From: Desulfobaccales bacterium
Lineage (GTDB): Bacteria > Desulfobacterota > Desulfobaccia > Desulfobaccales > 0-14-0-80-60-11
Direction: 5' to 3'
NCBI GenBank assembly: GCA_041648175.1
Contig: JBAZPO010000014.1
Span: 1-64,000, forward strand
DNA: 64,000 nucleotides
The notes beneath the pieces were generated by a model that searched no databases, was not told the DNA's origin, and worked only from the letters and a program-made list of their open reading frames with translations. Made by a program: the position numbers and the translations under genes. Below are positions 9,302 to 17,691 of the stretch, in pieces; within the stretch, counting starts at the first letter, position 1; each line of letters opens with the position of its first letter.

Positions 9302-11050
9302 TTACCGCCGGAAGCTCTGCCGGATGTCGTGGTAGCTCATAAGCCGCCACAGGGGCCGCCCGTGGGGGCAGTGGGAGGAGACGGCAAGGTCATCCAGCTG
9401 GGCCAGCAAAGCCTGAATAGCTTCCGGAGCCAGGGTTTCCCCGGCCTTGACCGCGCCTTTGCAGGCCATGAACTGCAGGGCCTGCTCCTTGACTTCCTGG
9501 GGGCGGGTGCCGCTTTTAAAAGGTGCCAAGCTTTCCACCGCTTCGGCTACCACCGCCTCCAGGTCGGCATTGGCCAGGCAGGTCGGGACCGCCGTGATCA
9601 CAAAACTGGCCCCGCCAAAGGGTTCAAGCGACAGCCCCGCCTGGGCCAATACCTCCAGGTGCTCCTTTACCCAATCCGCCTGGCTTGCTGGCACTTCCAC
9701 CACCTGGGGAAAAAGCAGGCTCTGTTTAGCCGCCTCGGCCCCCTTTGCCTTTAAGGCCTCATAAAGCACGCGTTCGTGGGCCGCATGCTGATCAATGAGA
9801 ATAAGCCCGTCGGGTCCTTGCGCCAAAATATAGGTCTGGGCCAGGGTGCCCAACACGGTCAAATCTTGAAAACGCCAGGTTCGCTGGACAGGCGCAGGCC
9901 CGGGGGCCGGCGCCGTCGCGGCCTCAGGATAAGTGAACGGCGGCGGTCCGTAACGGTCTGGCGGAGGCGCCATCCGGGGAAACAACGCCGGCGGCGCGCT
10001 CTCCATGGCTCGGGGGGCAGCTTCCGGCTGCCAGCTCACCTTCGGCCGGGGACGCTCGCCATACAGGGGCCCCAGCCCCTGGCGCAAGGCGGCGAGGAGC
10101 AGCGGGTAGACCTTGCCGGGGGCTTGAAAGCGAATCTCGGTTTTAGCGGGATGGACGTTGACATCCACGGCCTCAGGAGGGGCCGATAGCTGCACCACCG
10201 CCCCGGGGTGCCGGCCACGGGGCAGGAGCCCGGCGTAGACCTCTTTTAAGACCGCCCCCAAAACCATATCTTTGACCACCCGGCCGTTCACCAACAAGAC
10301 CTGGAAGCGGCGGCTGGCCAAGTTAAAATCCGGCTCCGTCACCAGCCCCGTAACCTGCCAGGCCCCCTGGCCTAGAGATAAGGGCAGCATATGGGCCGCC
10401 AGGTCCGGGCCGAAAACCGCGGCCACGCGTTCATTCAAGCTGCCTGCCGCCGGGGCCGCCAACAAGGTCCGGGTTGCGGTGCTCAGGGTGAAGTGCACCT
10501 GAGGGTAGCCCAGGGCGAGACTGCGAAGGATTTCTAAAATCTGGGCCTGCTCCGAGTCTTTGCTTTTCAGGAATTTCTGCCGGGCCGGGGTGTTGAAAAA
10601 GAGTTCTGCCACCTCCACCTGGGTGCCGCGGGCCGAGGCCCAAGGAGAGGCCGTCATAATCTCCCCGGCCCGGGCCACCAGCCGATAACCGCTTGGCGCC
10701 CCCTCCGGACAACTGATGAGGGTGAGGTGGCTCACGGTGGCAATGGATGGCAAGGCCTCGCCCCGGAATCCCAGAGTTCTGATGCCCAGCAGGTCGGTTT
10801 CAGCTTGAAGCTTGCTGGTGGCGTGGCGCTGCAGGCTTAATGGCACCTCTTCCGCACTCATGCCGCAGCCGTCGTCCACCACCCGGATGAGTTTGCGGCC
10901 GCCCTCCTCCACCGTCACGCTGATGGTGCGAGCCCCGGCATCCAGGGCGTTTTCCACCAGTTCTTTGACTGCCGCGGCGGGGCGCGTAATGACCTCCCCG
11001 GCAGCAATTCTGGCAGCTACCTGGGGGTCCAGGATACGGATGCGACTCAC
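9302..11050 (-). CDS. mutL: DNA mismatch repair protein MutL (nicking type)
   Basis: A 582-residue mismatch repair protein, counting from the GTG at 11050-11048 (protein start VSRIRILDP), which AAGGGGG precedes by about six bases. An upstream start at 11098 would add 16 residues not typical of the family. The N-terminal GHKL ATPase has the ENALDAGA, DDGCGM and GFRGEALPSI motifs. The C-terminal domain keeps the DQHAAHERVLYE metal-binding endonuclease motif, the ACKGAVKAG segment and CPHGRP, so this MutL should nick the unmethylated strand itself, unlike the E. coli protein, which depends on MutH. mutS is not in the window. Confidence 0.96.
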   Translation of the reverse strand: MSRIRILDPQVAARIAAGEVITRPAAAVKELVENALDAGARTISVTVEEGGRKLIRVVDDGCGMSAEEVPLSLQRHATSKLQAETDLLGIRTLGFRGEALPSIATVSHLTLISCPEGAPSGYRLVARAGEIMTASPWASARGTQVEVAELFFNTPARQKFLKSKDSEQAQILEILRSLALGYPQVHFTLSTATRTLLAAPAAGSLNERVAAVFGPDLAAHMLPLSLGQGAWQVTGLVTEPDFNLASRRFQVLLVNGRVVKDMVLGAVLKEVYAGLLPRGRHPGAVVQLSAPPEAVDVNVHPAKTEIRFQAPGKVYPLLLAALRQGLGPLYGERPRPKVSWQPEAAPRAMESAPPALFPRMAPPPDRYGPPPFTYPEAATAPAPGPAPVQRTWRFQDLTVLGTLAQTYILAQGPDGLILIDQHAAHERVLYEALKAKGAEAAKQSLLFPQVVEVPASQADWVKEHLEVLAQAGLSLEPFGGASFVITAVPTCLANADLEAVVAEAVESLAPFKSGTRPQEVKEQALQFMACKGAVKAGETLAPEAIQALLAQLDDLAVSSHCPHGRPLWRLMSYHDIRQSFRR

Positions 11051-11159
11051 GGATTCCCCCTTGCCTTGCGGGTGTCCCTGGTTTATCATGTGCCTCAAGG
11101 AGGGCTGTGACGGTTCTTCTTACCTGCCTCGCCGGCCATTTGAATTGGCCTTCTTCTGG

Positions 11160-11290
11160 CCGGCGGGGAAACTTTTAGCTATCAGCTATCAGCTTTCAGA
11201 AAAACAAACTTGTCGGATCAAAGACCCCGCTATTTTTTGGCTGACTGTTGAAAGCTAAAAGCTGACTGCTCTTTACTATAACAAAAAATT
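11160..11290. repeat. CTATCAGCTATCAGCTTTCAG-type repeats before the 61-residue gene
   Basis: Runs of AGCTATCAGCTATCAGC (about 11178-11198) face CTGTTGAAAGCTAAAAGCTG (about 11243-11265), forming a long imperfect inverted repeat. Sequence of this kind is a widespread low-complexity intergenic repeat in bacterial genomes. A related TCACTGATTACTGATTACT string lies at 18615-18634, where its right part runs into the start of the coding end of thiF. Confidence 0.45.
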
Positions 11291-11312
11291 ACCCCACGGG
11301 GGAGGAGCATAC

Positions 11313-11498
11313 ATGGCCCGGGACAAAGAAGCCCACACACCCCTGACTCCCCGGGAGGAACTGCTCCTGAAGGTGACCAAGGAGATCATGGTCAAATTCA
11401 TCGAAGTGGGACGGGTCTCCCCGGCTTCCTTTGCCGACACCTTTAACTTAGTCATCGGCACCTTGCGCCAATCTCTTAAAGAAGGGGAAAAAGGGTAA
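11313..11498 (+). CDS. Small conserved protein of unknown function (61 residues)
   Basis: A 61-residue, charged, helical protein without signal peptide or membrane segment. A strong GGGGGAGGAG ribosome binding site lies ahead of the ATG. The sequence reads as a continuous amphipathic helix pair (REELLLKVTKEIMVKFIEVGR ... FADTFNLVIGTLRQSLKEG would be the two halves). The position, between mutL and rph with the latter in the same direction, looks like a lead gene of the rph-rdgB cluster. I do not recognise a named family. The good ribosome binding site and codon use make a real gene likely. Confidence 0.65.
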   Translation: MARDKEAHTPLTPREELLLKVTKEIMVKFIEVGRVSPASFADTFNLVIGTLRQSLKEGEKG

Positions 11499-11580
11499 GA
11501 GGAAAACAGGCGAAGAGGTTAAAACAAAATAGATCTTTTCCCTTTTGCCCTCTTCCCCTTTTCGCCTTTTCCCCCGATTT
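11480..11580. repeat. Long imperfect inverted repeat before rph
   Basis: GGGGAAAAAGGGTAAGAGG, overlapping the end of the 61-residue gene, pairs imperfectly with CCCTCTTCCCCTTTTCGCC at about 11547-11565. It has the composition of the repeat at 9165-9301. It could attenuate transcription between the small gene and rph. Confidence 0.45.
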
Positions 11581-11597
11581 TTACCAGAGGAACCACT

Positions 11598-12335
11598 ATG
11601 CGACGAAGCGGCGCTCGCGCAGACAATGAACTCCGGGAGATCAGCATCACTCCGGGCTATCTGGATTTTGCCGAGGGGTCTTGCCTCATCACCTGGGGCC
11701 GGACGCGGGTCATCTGCGCCGCCTCGGTGACTGAACAGGTTCCGCCTTTTCGCCTCCATACCGGTGGCGGCTGGGTCACGGGAGAGTACGCCATGCTGCC
11801 CCGGGCCACCCATCCCCGGGGGGACCGGGAATCTCTCAAAGGCCGGGTGGGGGGCCGCACCCTGGAGATTCAACGCCTCATCGGCCGCTCGCTTCGGGCC
11901 GTGGTGGATTTGCAGGCCCTGGGGCCCCGCACCGTCACCATCGATTGCGACGTCATCCAGGCCGACGGCGGGACCCGCACCGCCAGCATCACCGGGGCCT
12001 TTGTGGCCCTGTGCCTGGCCCTGGAGGATTTGCGGCGCCGGGGGCTGCTGGACGCCTCCCCCATCAAAGAACAGATGGCCGCAGTGAGCGTGGGGCTCGT
12101 CGGGCCGCGGCTGCTCCTGGATCTGGACTACGACGAGGACTCCCAGGCCATGGTGGATGCCAATTTCGTGGGCACCGCGACAGGCAACCTGATCGAGGTG
12201 CAATTAACCGGGGAGGGCGGGTCGTTTCCTGCGGCCCAACTTAACCGCATGCTGGAGTTGGCCCAGGTGGGGTTAAGCCGGCTCACCCGCATCCAGGAAG
12301 AGGTTTTGGCCCCGTGTCTGCCCCTACCCTGGTGA
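11598..12335 (+). CDS. rph: Ribonuclease PH
   Basis: A 245-residue phosphorolytic 3'-5' exoribonuclease that trims the 3' ends of tRNA precursors, forming a hexameric ring in the cytoplasm. The RSGARADNELREI start, GGWVTGEYAMLPRATHPR, the RIGRSLRAVVD-like segment (IGRSLRAVVDLQALG) and DCDVIQADGGTRTASITG are diagnostic. Full family length. It overlaps the next gene by 22 bases, so the two are translationally coupled. The rph-rdgB pair is a common bacterial arrangement. Confidence 0.97.
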   Translation: MRRSGARADNELREISITPGYLDFAEGSCLITWGRTRVICAASVTEQVPPFRLHTGGGWVTGEYAMLPRATHPRGDRESLKGRVGGRTLEIQRLIGRSLRAVVDLQALGPRTVTIDCDVIQADGGTRTASITGAFVALCLALEDLRRRGLLDASPIKEQMAAVSVGLVGPRLLLDLDYDEDSQAMVDANFVGTATGNLIEVQLTGEGGSFPAAQLNRMLELAQVGLSRLTRIQEEVLAPCLPLPW

Positions 12336-12940
12336 TAGCCACCCGCAATCCTGGGAAGGTCCGGGAACTTCAGGAACTCCTGAAAAATACCGGAGTAACC
12401 CTGTTAAGCCTGGCAGATTTTCCGGAGATTCCCGAAATCCCAGAAGATGGGGCAACTTTCAAGGAAAATGCCGCCACCAAGGCCCAGGCCGTGGCCCGGC
12501 TCACCGGGTTTCCGGCCCTGGCCGATGACTCCGGCCTGGCCGTGGACGCGTTGAACGGCTCTCCCGGGGTCTTCTCCGCCCGCTACGCCCAGGACTTAAC
12601 CGCTCCCCGCCCCCCAGATGACGCGGATAACTGGCGTAAGCTTTTAGAGGAAATGCGCGACGTTCCTTGGGAGGCCCGCTCCGCCCGCTTCGTCTGTGAA
12701 ATCGCCCTGGCCTTGCCCGATGGCCGCCTCTTTAGGGCGCATGGCGAGTGTGAGGGCATCATCGCGCTTTCCCCCCAGGGGGACCATGGCTTTGGCTACG
12801 ACCCGGTCTTTTGGGTGCCGGAGCACGCCGCCACCATGGCCCAACTGGGACCTGCCGTGAAAAATCAGATCAGCCACCGGGCCAGAGCCCTGGCGGCCTT
12901 CCGCGACCTTTTGGCCTCCGTGCTGGATGAATTGACTTGA
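12314..12940 (+). CDS. rdgB: XTP/dITP diphosphatase (RdgB/HAM1)
   Basis: A 208-residue house-cleaning enzyme that hydrolyses dITP, XTP and ITP to monophosphates and so keeps deaminated purines out of DNA. The ATRNPGKVREL motif, FKENAATKA, LADDSGLAVDAL and GFGYDPVFW are the family signature. The start is a GTG inside the end of rph. No better start exists downstream without losing the VIATRNPGK strand. Confidence 0.96.
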   Translation: MSAPTLVIATRNPGKVRELQELLKNTGVTLLSLADFPEIPEIPEDGATFKENAATKAQAVARLTGFPALADDSGLAVDALNGSPGVFSARYAQDLTAPRPPDDADNWRKLLEEMRDVPWEARSARFVCEIALALPDGRLFRAHGECEGIIALSPQGDHGFGYDPVFWVPEHAATMAQLGPAVKNQISHRARALAAFRDLLASVLDELT

Positions 12941-12943
12941 AGC

Positions 12944-12974
12944 ATGTAGGGGCGGGTTTCAAACCCGCCCCTAC
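12944..12974. terminator. Perfect palindrome between rdgB and fabD, likely bidirectional terminator
   Basis: TGTAGGGGCGGGTTT and AAACCCGCCCCTACA are perfect inverted copies around a single C, lying between two genes that converge. It is a member of the same family as 798-822. No long T run follows on either strand, so termination is inferred from position and stem strength. Confidence 0.55.
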
Positions 12975-13000
12975 AAATCACACATGAGATAGATTTATTC

Positions 13001-13942
13001 TCAGCCCTGCACCGCCGCCAGAAACTTCTCCAGACTCTCCCGGTTTTCCACGTTATAAAAACTCTCTTTGGGCTCGTCCGGCAGGATCTTGCGCACCAGG
13101 CCGGTAAGCACGTTTTTGGGCCCCACCTCCACCCAGGTGTCGATGCCCGCGGCCTTGAGGTTGACGATGAGTTCGGCCCAACGTACCGGGGAGGTGAGCT
13201 GTGCGCCCATGGAGGCCCGCAAAATCTTGGGGTTCGTCTCCGGGGCCGCGGTGGCATTGATGTAGAGGGGGAACTGCGGCGCCTGAAAATTCAAGGTGTC
13301 CATAAACGCCCCGAAATCGGCGTTGGCTCCCATCATTAAAGGAGAGTGCCAGGCCCCGGAGACCTTTAAGGGGATGACTTTGGCCCCTTCAGCCTTGGCC
13401 GCATTCCCGGCCCGGGCCACAATCTCGGGAGCACCGGAAATTACCGTCTGCACCGGCGTATTGAAGTTGGCCAGGGCGATGGGGCCTTCTTTGGTAAAAG
13501 GATGCACCAGCCCCTTCACCTTCTCCGGGGTGAGGCCAATAATTGCAACCATAGCGCCGGGATATTTTTGGGCCTCGCGGTGCATGAGGCGGCCGCGTTC
13601 GCGCACTGCCGCCAGGGTGTCGCCGGCGGAAAGCACGCCCGCGGCAAACAGGGCGCTGTATTCTCCTAAACTGTGGCCGCACACCGCGGCAGGCGTAACT
13701 TTGGCTTTGGCCAAAGCCCGGTAGAGACAGAGGTTGACCGCGGTGACTGCGGGTTGCAGATTCACCGTCAAGGTAAGTTCTTCCATGGGACCGGTGAAGC
13801 AAAGTTTTCGTAAGGGCAGGCCGGTGGTGGCCTCGGCCAATTCGAACAACTGCTGGGCCTCGGGGTCGGCGTTAAACAGGTCCTGGCCCATGCCCACGTA
13901 CTGCGAGCCCTGTCCGGGAAACAAAAATGCGATCTGGGACAT
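13001..13942 (-). CDS. fabD: Malonyl-CoA:ACP transacylase
   Basis: A 313-residue enzyme that moves malonyl groups from CoA to acyl carrier protein to feed fatty acid synthesis. The FPGQGSQYVGMG start, the catalytic GHSLGEYSALFAAG serine motif, the GAWHSPLM histidine segment and the VEVGPKNVLTGLV end are all present, and the length is standard. It lies downstream of thiE on the same strand with about 60 bases between. No other fab genes are adjacent, which is unusual for fabD. Confidence 0.97.
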   Translation of the reverse strand: MSQIAFLFPGQGSQYVGMGQDLFNADPEAQQLFELAEATTGLPLRKLCFTGPMEELTLTVNLQPAVTAVNLCLYRALAKAKVTPAAVCGHSLGEYSALFAAGVLSAGDTLAAVRERGRLMHREAQKYPGAMVAIIGLTPEKVKGLVHPFTKEGPIALANFNTPVQTVISGAPEIVARAGNAAKAEGAKVIPLKVSGAWHSPLMMGANADFGAFMDTLNFQAPQFPLYINATAAPETNPKILRASMGAQLTSPVRWAELIVNLKAAGIDTWVEVGPKNVLTGLVRKILPDEPKESFYNVENRESLEKFLAAVQG

Positions 13943-14001
13943 GATTACCTCGACAAGATTATGGAATTGGTGGGAGCGTCGCCCGCCTCATCTTAGTTAG
14001 T

Positions 14002-14658
14002 TCAGCGGTCAATCGCCCTTGATATAATTGCCTTTCTGAGGGCCGCCGCCGCGGCGGTGACGTCTTTGGCCGCGGTGACCGCGCTCATCACTGCAGGATG
14101 CCGGGCCCCCTGGGCCACTACCTGGCCGATATTTCCCTGATTGATGCCGCCCATGGTACTCCAGGGAATCTTAAGATGCGGCGCGATGCGTTTCAGAGCC
14201 TCAACCCCCAGAGGGACGGCGGCAGGCTTGGTGGGGGTGGAGAAAACCGGGCCGATATTGACGTATCCGGCCCCAGCGTTTTCGGCTGCCAGGGCCTCTG
14301 CCAGGGAATGGCTGGAGGCGCCGATAATCAGCTCCGGGGCGATCTCTTGGGCCGCGGTCACGGGCAGGTCCGCCTGGCCCAGGTGGACCCCATCGGCGCC
14401 TGCGGCCAGGGCGATGTCCGTCCGGTCGTCGATGATCAACAAAGCCCCGGCGGCCTGAGTTCGCCGGCGGAATTCCACTGCCAACTCATAAAGGGGGCGG
14501 CCTGCCATGTCCTTTTCCCGCAACTGCACGATTCCCACTCCGGCGGCCAGGACTTTATCCAACACTTCCAATGAGTTTCGACCGGCGCAAAAGGCTTCGG
14601 TGATGACCACATAGAGGTCAGCTTGCATAAACGCGGTTAAACGCCGGGCCAGGTCCAT
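14002..14658 (-). CDS. thiE: Thiamine-phosphate synthase
   Basis: A 218-residue TIM-barrel enzyme that joins HMP-pyrophosphate and thiazole phosphate into thiamine phosphate. It has the VQLREKD motif, IDDRTDIALAAGADGVHLGQ, GASSHSLAEA and GPVFSTPTK. The ATG at 14658 shares its A with the thiS TGA stop, so translation is coupled. A TTG one codon earlier is the only other start nearby. The N-terminal stretch of about 15 residues is longer than in many homologues. Confidence 0.95.
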   Translation of the reverse strand: MDLARRLTAFMQADLYVVITEAFCAGRNSLEVLDKVLAAGVGIVQLREKDMAGRPLYELAVEFRRRTQAAGALLIIDDRTDIALAAGADGVHLGQADLPVTAAQEIAPELIIGASSHSLAEALAAENAGAGYVNIGPVFSTPTKPAAVPLGVEALKRIAPHLKIPWSTMGGINQGNIGQVVAQGARHPAVMSAVTAAKDVTAAAAALRKAIISRAIDR

Positions 14659-14855
14659 CAACCGCCTCCCACCAGGCGCACCAGTTCCAGAACGTCACCT
14701 TCGGACAGATGGGTTTCCCCGTAGGCCTCCCGGTCCACGATCTCCCGGTTGCGCTCCACTATGGTCCCCTGGGGGTGGAGGTCCAGTTCCGCAAGGAGGC
14801 TTAACACCGTGGCCGCCGCCACCTCCCGGTCCTGGCCGTTGATGGTTACTATCAT
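14658..14855 (-). CDS. thiS: Sulfur carrier protein ThiS
   Basis: A 65-residue ubiquitin-like sulfur carrier whose C-terminal Gly-Gly is adenylated by ThiF and loaded with sulfur for the thiazole ring. It starts MIVTINGQDREV and ends VRLVGGG, so the tail carries one extra Gly. I chose the ATG at 14855 because the upstream in-frame start at 14915 would add 20 residues that include a dispersed repeat. Its stop overlaps the thiE start. Confidence 0.93.
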   Translation of the reverse strand: MIVTINGQDREVAAATVLSLLAELDLHPQGTIVERNREIVDREAYGETHLSEGDVLELVRLVGGG

Positions 14856-14905
14856 TGCTGCATTCCTGATTCCGTAGGGCGCAGCTGCGTGTGCTCCCTC
14901 AAATA

Positions 14906-14930
14906 AGGCGGACACACAGGTCCGCCCCTA
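14906..14930. repeat. Dispersed palindrome GGCGGAC...GTCCGCC
   Basis: AGGCGGACacacagGTCCGCCCCTA lies between thiH and thiS. Related copies occur at 27991-28021 and 51036-51062. It is short, palindromic and non-coding. Confidence 0.5.
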
Positions 14931-14941
14931 CATGACTGCTC

Positions 14942-16087
14942 TTACTCCACAAAGGCCCGGTCAAAATCCTTCCATACCGGGTCGTAGCCGGCCCGCCGGA
15001 TGGCCGCCACCACCTCGGCCGGGCTGCGGCGATCCTCAATCTCAAACTGCTCCAGCGCGGCGTCATCGTTTAAGTGGGCATAACCGCCGGGCCGGGTGGA
15101 GGAGCCGGCGCTCATCATGGTCACGCCCAAGGGCATCAAGCTGTCCCGAAGACGGGAACTTTCCCGGGTGGAGAGATTGAAGCCCACTTCCGGCAGAAAA
15201 ATCCGCAGGGCCAGCATCAATTGCACCAACTCCCGGTCAGTGGGCAGATGCTCCACCTGGTAGCGTTCGGGCACATGGCGCAGGCGCGGAAAGGAGACGG
15301 AGATGGCGCTCTGCCAACACTCCTTTTGAAGCTGGCGGGCATGCAGGCCCATCCAGAAACCGTCCGCCCACCAGTGGTAGAGGCCCAAGAGCGCCCCGAT
15401 ACTGAGTTTTCGGACCCCGGCCCGGCCGGCCCGTGCCACGGCCTCAAGGCGGTAGTCGTAATCCCGCTTACGGCCCCGGGGGTGCACTGCGGCGTAGGTC
15501 TCCCGGTGGTAGGTCTCCATGTAAAGGGTGACCCCTTCCAGGCCCTTATCCACCAGCAGATGGTAGTCCGCCTCATCCAGGGCGTAGACCTCCACGGCCA
15601 CGGAGACGAAGTACTCCCGGGCGATGGCCACGGCCTGGGCCAGGTACGAAGCCGGCGCCACTTTCGGGGCCTCGCCGGTAAGCAAGAGGATGTTCTGAAA
15701 ACCATGGCCGGCCAGGCTCTCGCATTCACCCCGGATTTCCGCCGGCGTCAGGGTGCGCCGGTCGCCGACGCTCCCGGAGTGCAGGGCGTAGCCGCAGTAA
15801 AGGCAGTCGGAGTGGCAGATATTGGATAGGTAAATAGGGGCATACAACCCGATGGTCCGTCCGAAGTGCTGCCGGGTGAGGCGGTGCGCCGCCTGGGCCA
15901 GGTCCTCCAGGAACGGGACCGCGGCAGGCGACAGCAAAGCCGCCAAATCCTCCGGAAACAACTGCTCCCGGCCCAGGGCTCGCTTGACGTCTCCCGGCCC
16001 GGCCCGGTCCATGACCTCCCGCAACCGCGCCTCCGGCCAGTCATCTAAGATTTTGCCGAAGGGGGATGTTTTTGATGCTATCTGCAT
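14942..16087 (-). CDS. thiH: 2-iminoacetate synthase, radical SAM (ThiH)
   Basis: A 381-residue radical SAM enzyme that splits tyrosine to p-cresol and dehydroglycine for the thiazole ring. The cluster motif is C91xxxC95xxC98 (CHSDCLYC), followed by GY and the TGEAPK and VYALDEADYHLL segments. ThiH is the oxygen-sensitive alternative to ThiO and agrees with an anaerobic host. It lies 86 bases upstream of thiS. Upstream of it, where thiG would normally sit, is a block of four unrelated genes. Confidence 0.96.
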   Translation of the reverse strand: MQIASKTSPFGKILDDWPEARLREVMDRAGPGDVKRALGREQLFPEDLAALLSPAAVPFLEDLAQAAHRLTRQHFGRTIGLYAPIYLSNICHSDCLYCGYALHSGSVGDRRTLTPAEIRGECESLAGHGFQNILLLTGEAPKVAPASYLAQAVAIAREYFVSVAVEVYALDEADYHLLVDKGLEGVTLYMETYHRETYAAVHPRGRKRDYDYRLEAVARAGRAGVRKLSIGALLGLYHWWADGFWMGLHARQLQKECWQSAISVSFPRLRHVPERYQVEHLPTDRELVQLMLALRIFLPEVGFNLSTRESSRLRDSLMPLGVTMMSAGSSTRPGGYAHLNDDAALEQFEIEDRRSPAEVVAAIRRAGYDPVWKDFDRAFVE

Positions 16088-16104
16088 AAAAAGTTTTTTT
16101 GTGA

Positions 16105-16785
16105 CTACATCTCAAACGGCCACTTGTCTTTATCCCTGCACTCTTCCCAAAGGGCTTTGATAACGCTTCTGGTCGTTTCAAGCAAAACCTTACCATTTAT
16201 CGCGTGGTTATCTTCATAAATCACATTTCCATTACCATTCCTGCCCTCATTGATTAAGGGAAAATCATAGTTATGTACGGCGTCGCACCTAACGTAGCGA
16301 TAAAGCAACTCGGCCAGAGAGAAAAGAGGAAGTTTATCCCGTAAGTTCTGCTCGTCAAAGCCAGGGATGGCCGCTGCCACAACATTTTCAATGAACTTAG
16401 CTGGCGAAACGTATCGAGTCCCAGCTTTGATTTTATCTTCGGTTCCATAACACAGCTTCAAAGCTTCAACGATTTCCGAATGTTGTTTTAGAGCTTTGTA
16501 ATTGCCATTTTCCCGGAGCTTGGAACGAGGCCACTGATAGAAGAATAGAAGATCAATTTTTTCAAAGAATTCGCGAATATCTGAATATTCGAGTACAATC
16601 TTAACGTAAGCTTCGCCGTCTCGAAGAGTTGGAAATCGCAATGCAGCAAAGGCCCCTAAATAGCAACTAAGAACCAATATGCCTTCAAGGAGATAACGTT
16701 GGTTCTCTATCAATTCATTAGCCTTTTCAACATTCTTCTCCCATTGCTTGAAATACTCATCTATAAAGAAGGTTTTGTCGGACAT
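16105..16785 (-). CDS. Hypothetical protein with a HEPN-like RX4H motif
   Basis: A 226-residue, mostly helical soluble protein that I cannot assign to a named family. The segment YRYVRCDAVHN, residues about 162-172, contains R166-C-D-A-V-H171, the RX4-6H spacing of HEPN-domain ribonucleases. The arrangement of long helices is also compatible with HEPN. That is an inference from one motif. The gene is clearly AT-richer than thiH and thiG on either side and has different codon use, suggesting recent transfer. It follows a small unknown gene on the same strand. If it is a HEPN toxin, no classical MNT partner is adjacent. Confidence 0.6.
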   Translation of the reverse strand: MSDKTFFIDEYFKQWEKNVEKANELIENQRYLLEGILVLSCYLGAFAALRFPTLRDGEAYVKIVLEYSDIREFFEKIDLLFFYQWPRSKLRENGNYKALKQHSEIVEALKLCYGTEDKIKAGTRYVSPAKFIENVVAAAIPGFDEQNLRDKLPLFSLAELLYRYVRCDAVHNYDFPLINEGRNGNGNVIYEDNHAINGKVLLETTRSVIKALWEECRDKDKWPFEM

Positions 16786-16894
16786 AGAAATCGGTCACCT
16801 CTGACAACTCAATGTAATGCCATTTTACTTTTCTGATTCGCACACAGGAGCTTGTTTACAAAAGTGTTTAAGAATTAATGAATGAATTTTCCCC

Positions 16895-17140
16895 TTAGTC
16901 GAAAATACCATTTGTGAGATCGTCTACAAAATCTGCTGCCCAATGTGATCCATGGCCTGCTCTATATGTTCTATACACATTAGACGATTTACGTCTCACT
17001 CTTACTTCGCCTATAATTGGTTGCACACCTAAACCATTCACTGGTTCTTCCCGCTCTGTAAGCTCAAAGTCGAATGGCTCAAGTCCATTTGACGAAATCG
17101 CATTATTGAAATCTTCTATTTCGGATTTGTCGACAATCAT
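16895..17140 (-). CDS. Small hypothetical protein (81 residues)
   Basis: An 81-residue acidic protein with a mixed alpha/beta look. Features are FELTEREE, a central run VGEVRVRRK-like strand (GEVRVRRKSSNVYRTYRAG) and an acidic C-terminus. It sits on the same strand within the AT-rich block between thiG and thiH. The neighbours include a toxin/antitoxin pair, so it may be an accessory or partner of the protein at 16105-16785, but nothing in the sequence proves this. I do not recognise a family. Confidence 0.5.
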   Translation of the reverse strand: MIVDKSEIEDFNNAISSNGLEPFDFELTEREEPVNGLGVQPIIGEVRVRRKSSNVYRTYRAGHGSHWAADFVDDLTNGIFD

Positions 17141-17172
17141 CTTTTATTTCCAATCAAACCCTAAGGCCAGGC

Positions 17173-17421
17173 TCATTCTCCCGATTTAGTGCGCCGGTTG
17201 GAGGGCTTGGTTGGTCCAGTAGCTCTCCGGGCGAGTTCAATCAGGGAGCGCAGGGCTTCATTGACCGCTTCTTCCGTGGGAAAGGCTTGGGCCACATCAG
17301 GACTGAGAAGGACCAGATTGGTGGCACTACGGGAAGCTTCCAGATACTTGCCGCGCACCCCGGGACCGAGGTCCTCACGACGATACTCCGAACGCAAATC
17401 GTCAGTCTTATCCTTCTTCAT
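17173..17421 (-). CDS. Antitoxin of a BrnT-type toxin/antitoxin pair
   Basis: An 82-residue protein beginning MKKDKTDDLRSEYRREDLG and continuing GVRGKYLEA and LVLLSPDVAQAFPTEEAVNEALRSL. This DLR.EY..DLG..VRGKY pattern is typical of small proteins encoded directly after BrnT/DUF497-like toxins. The C-terminus is basic. It overlaps the toxin gene by 14 bases, so production is coupled. These antitoxins usually bind DNA and repress their own promoter. No operator was identified. Confidence 0.8.
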   Translation of the reverse strand: MKKDKTDDLRSEYRREDLGPGVRGKYLEASRSATNLVLLSPDVAQAFPTEEAVNEALRSLIELARRATGPTKPSNRRTKSGE

Positions 17422-17680
17422 AGATTTTTACCTCTTGGCGAGTCATAACCCGCGCACTAATAATTCTAATCCGACCCTCACGATCGGTATGGGAAACGAT
17501 GAGCAACCGGCCAAACCTGGAAAGGCCGAAGCTGAGGAATCGTTGTTCGTTCACAGAATGATCCGGATCAACAAAGGTTATCGCCAGTGGGTCCCCGAAA
17601 ATCGTCGCTGCCTCAAGGAAGGTGACACCGTGCTTTTTTTCATTAGTTGCAGCTTTATCAGGGTCCCATTCAAATTTCAT
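17408..17680 (-). CDS. brnT: BrnT family toxin (RelE-like ribonuclease)
   Basis: A 90-residue protein of the BrnT/DUF497 family, toxins with a RelE-like fold that cleave RNA and slow growth when the antitoxin is lost. FEWDPDKAATNEKKHGVTFLEA, then ATIFGDPLAITFVDPDHS, then the RIRIISARVMTRQE end match the family from start to stop. The order is toxin first, antitoxin second, as usual for BrnTA. It starts 11 bases after the end of thiG on the same strand, so it lies right at one edge of the insert. Confidence 0.9.
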   Translation of the reverse strand: MKFEWDPDKAATNEKKHGVTFLEAATIFGDPLAITFVDPDHSVNEQRFLSFGLSRFGRLLIVSHTDREGRIRIISARVMTRQEVKIYEEG

Positions 17681-17691
17681 TCAGCCGTCCT

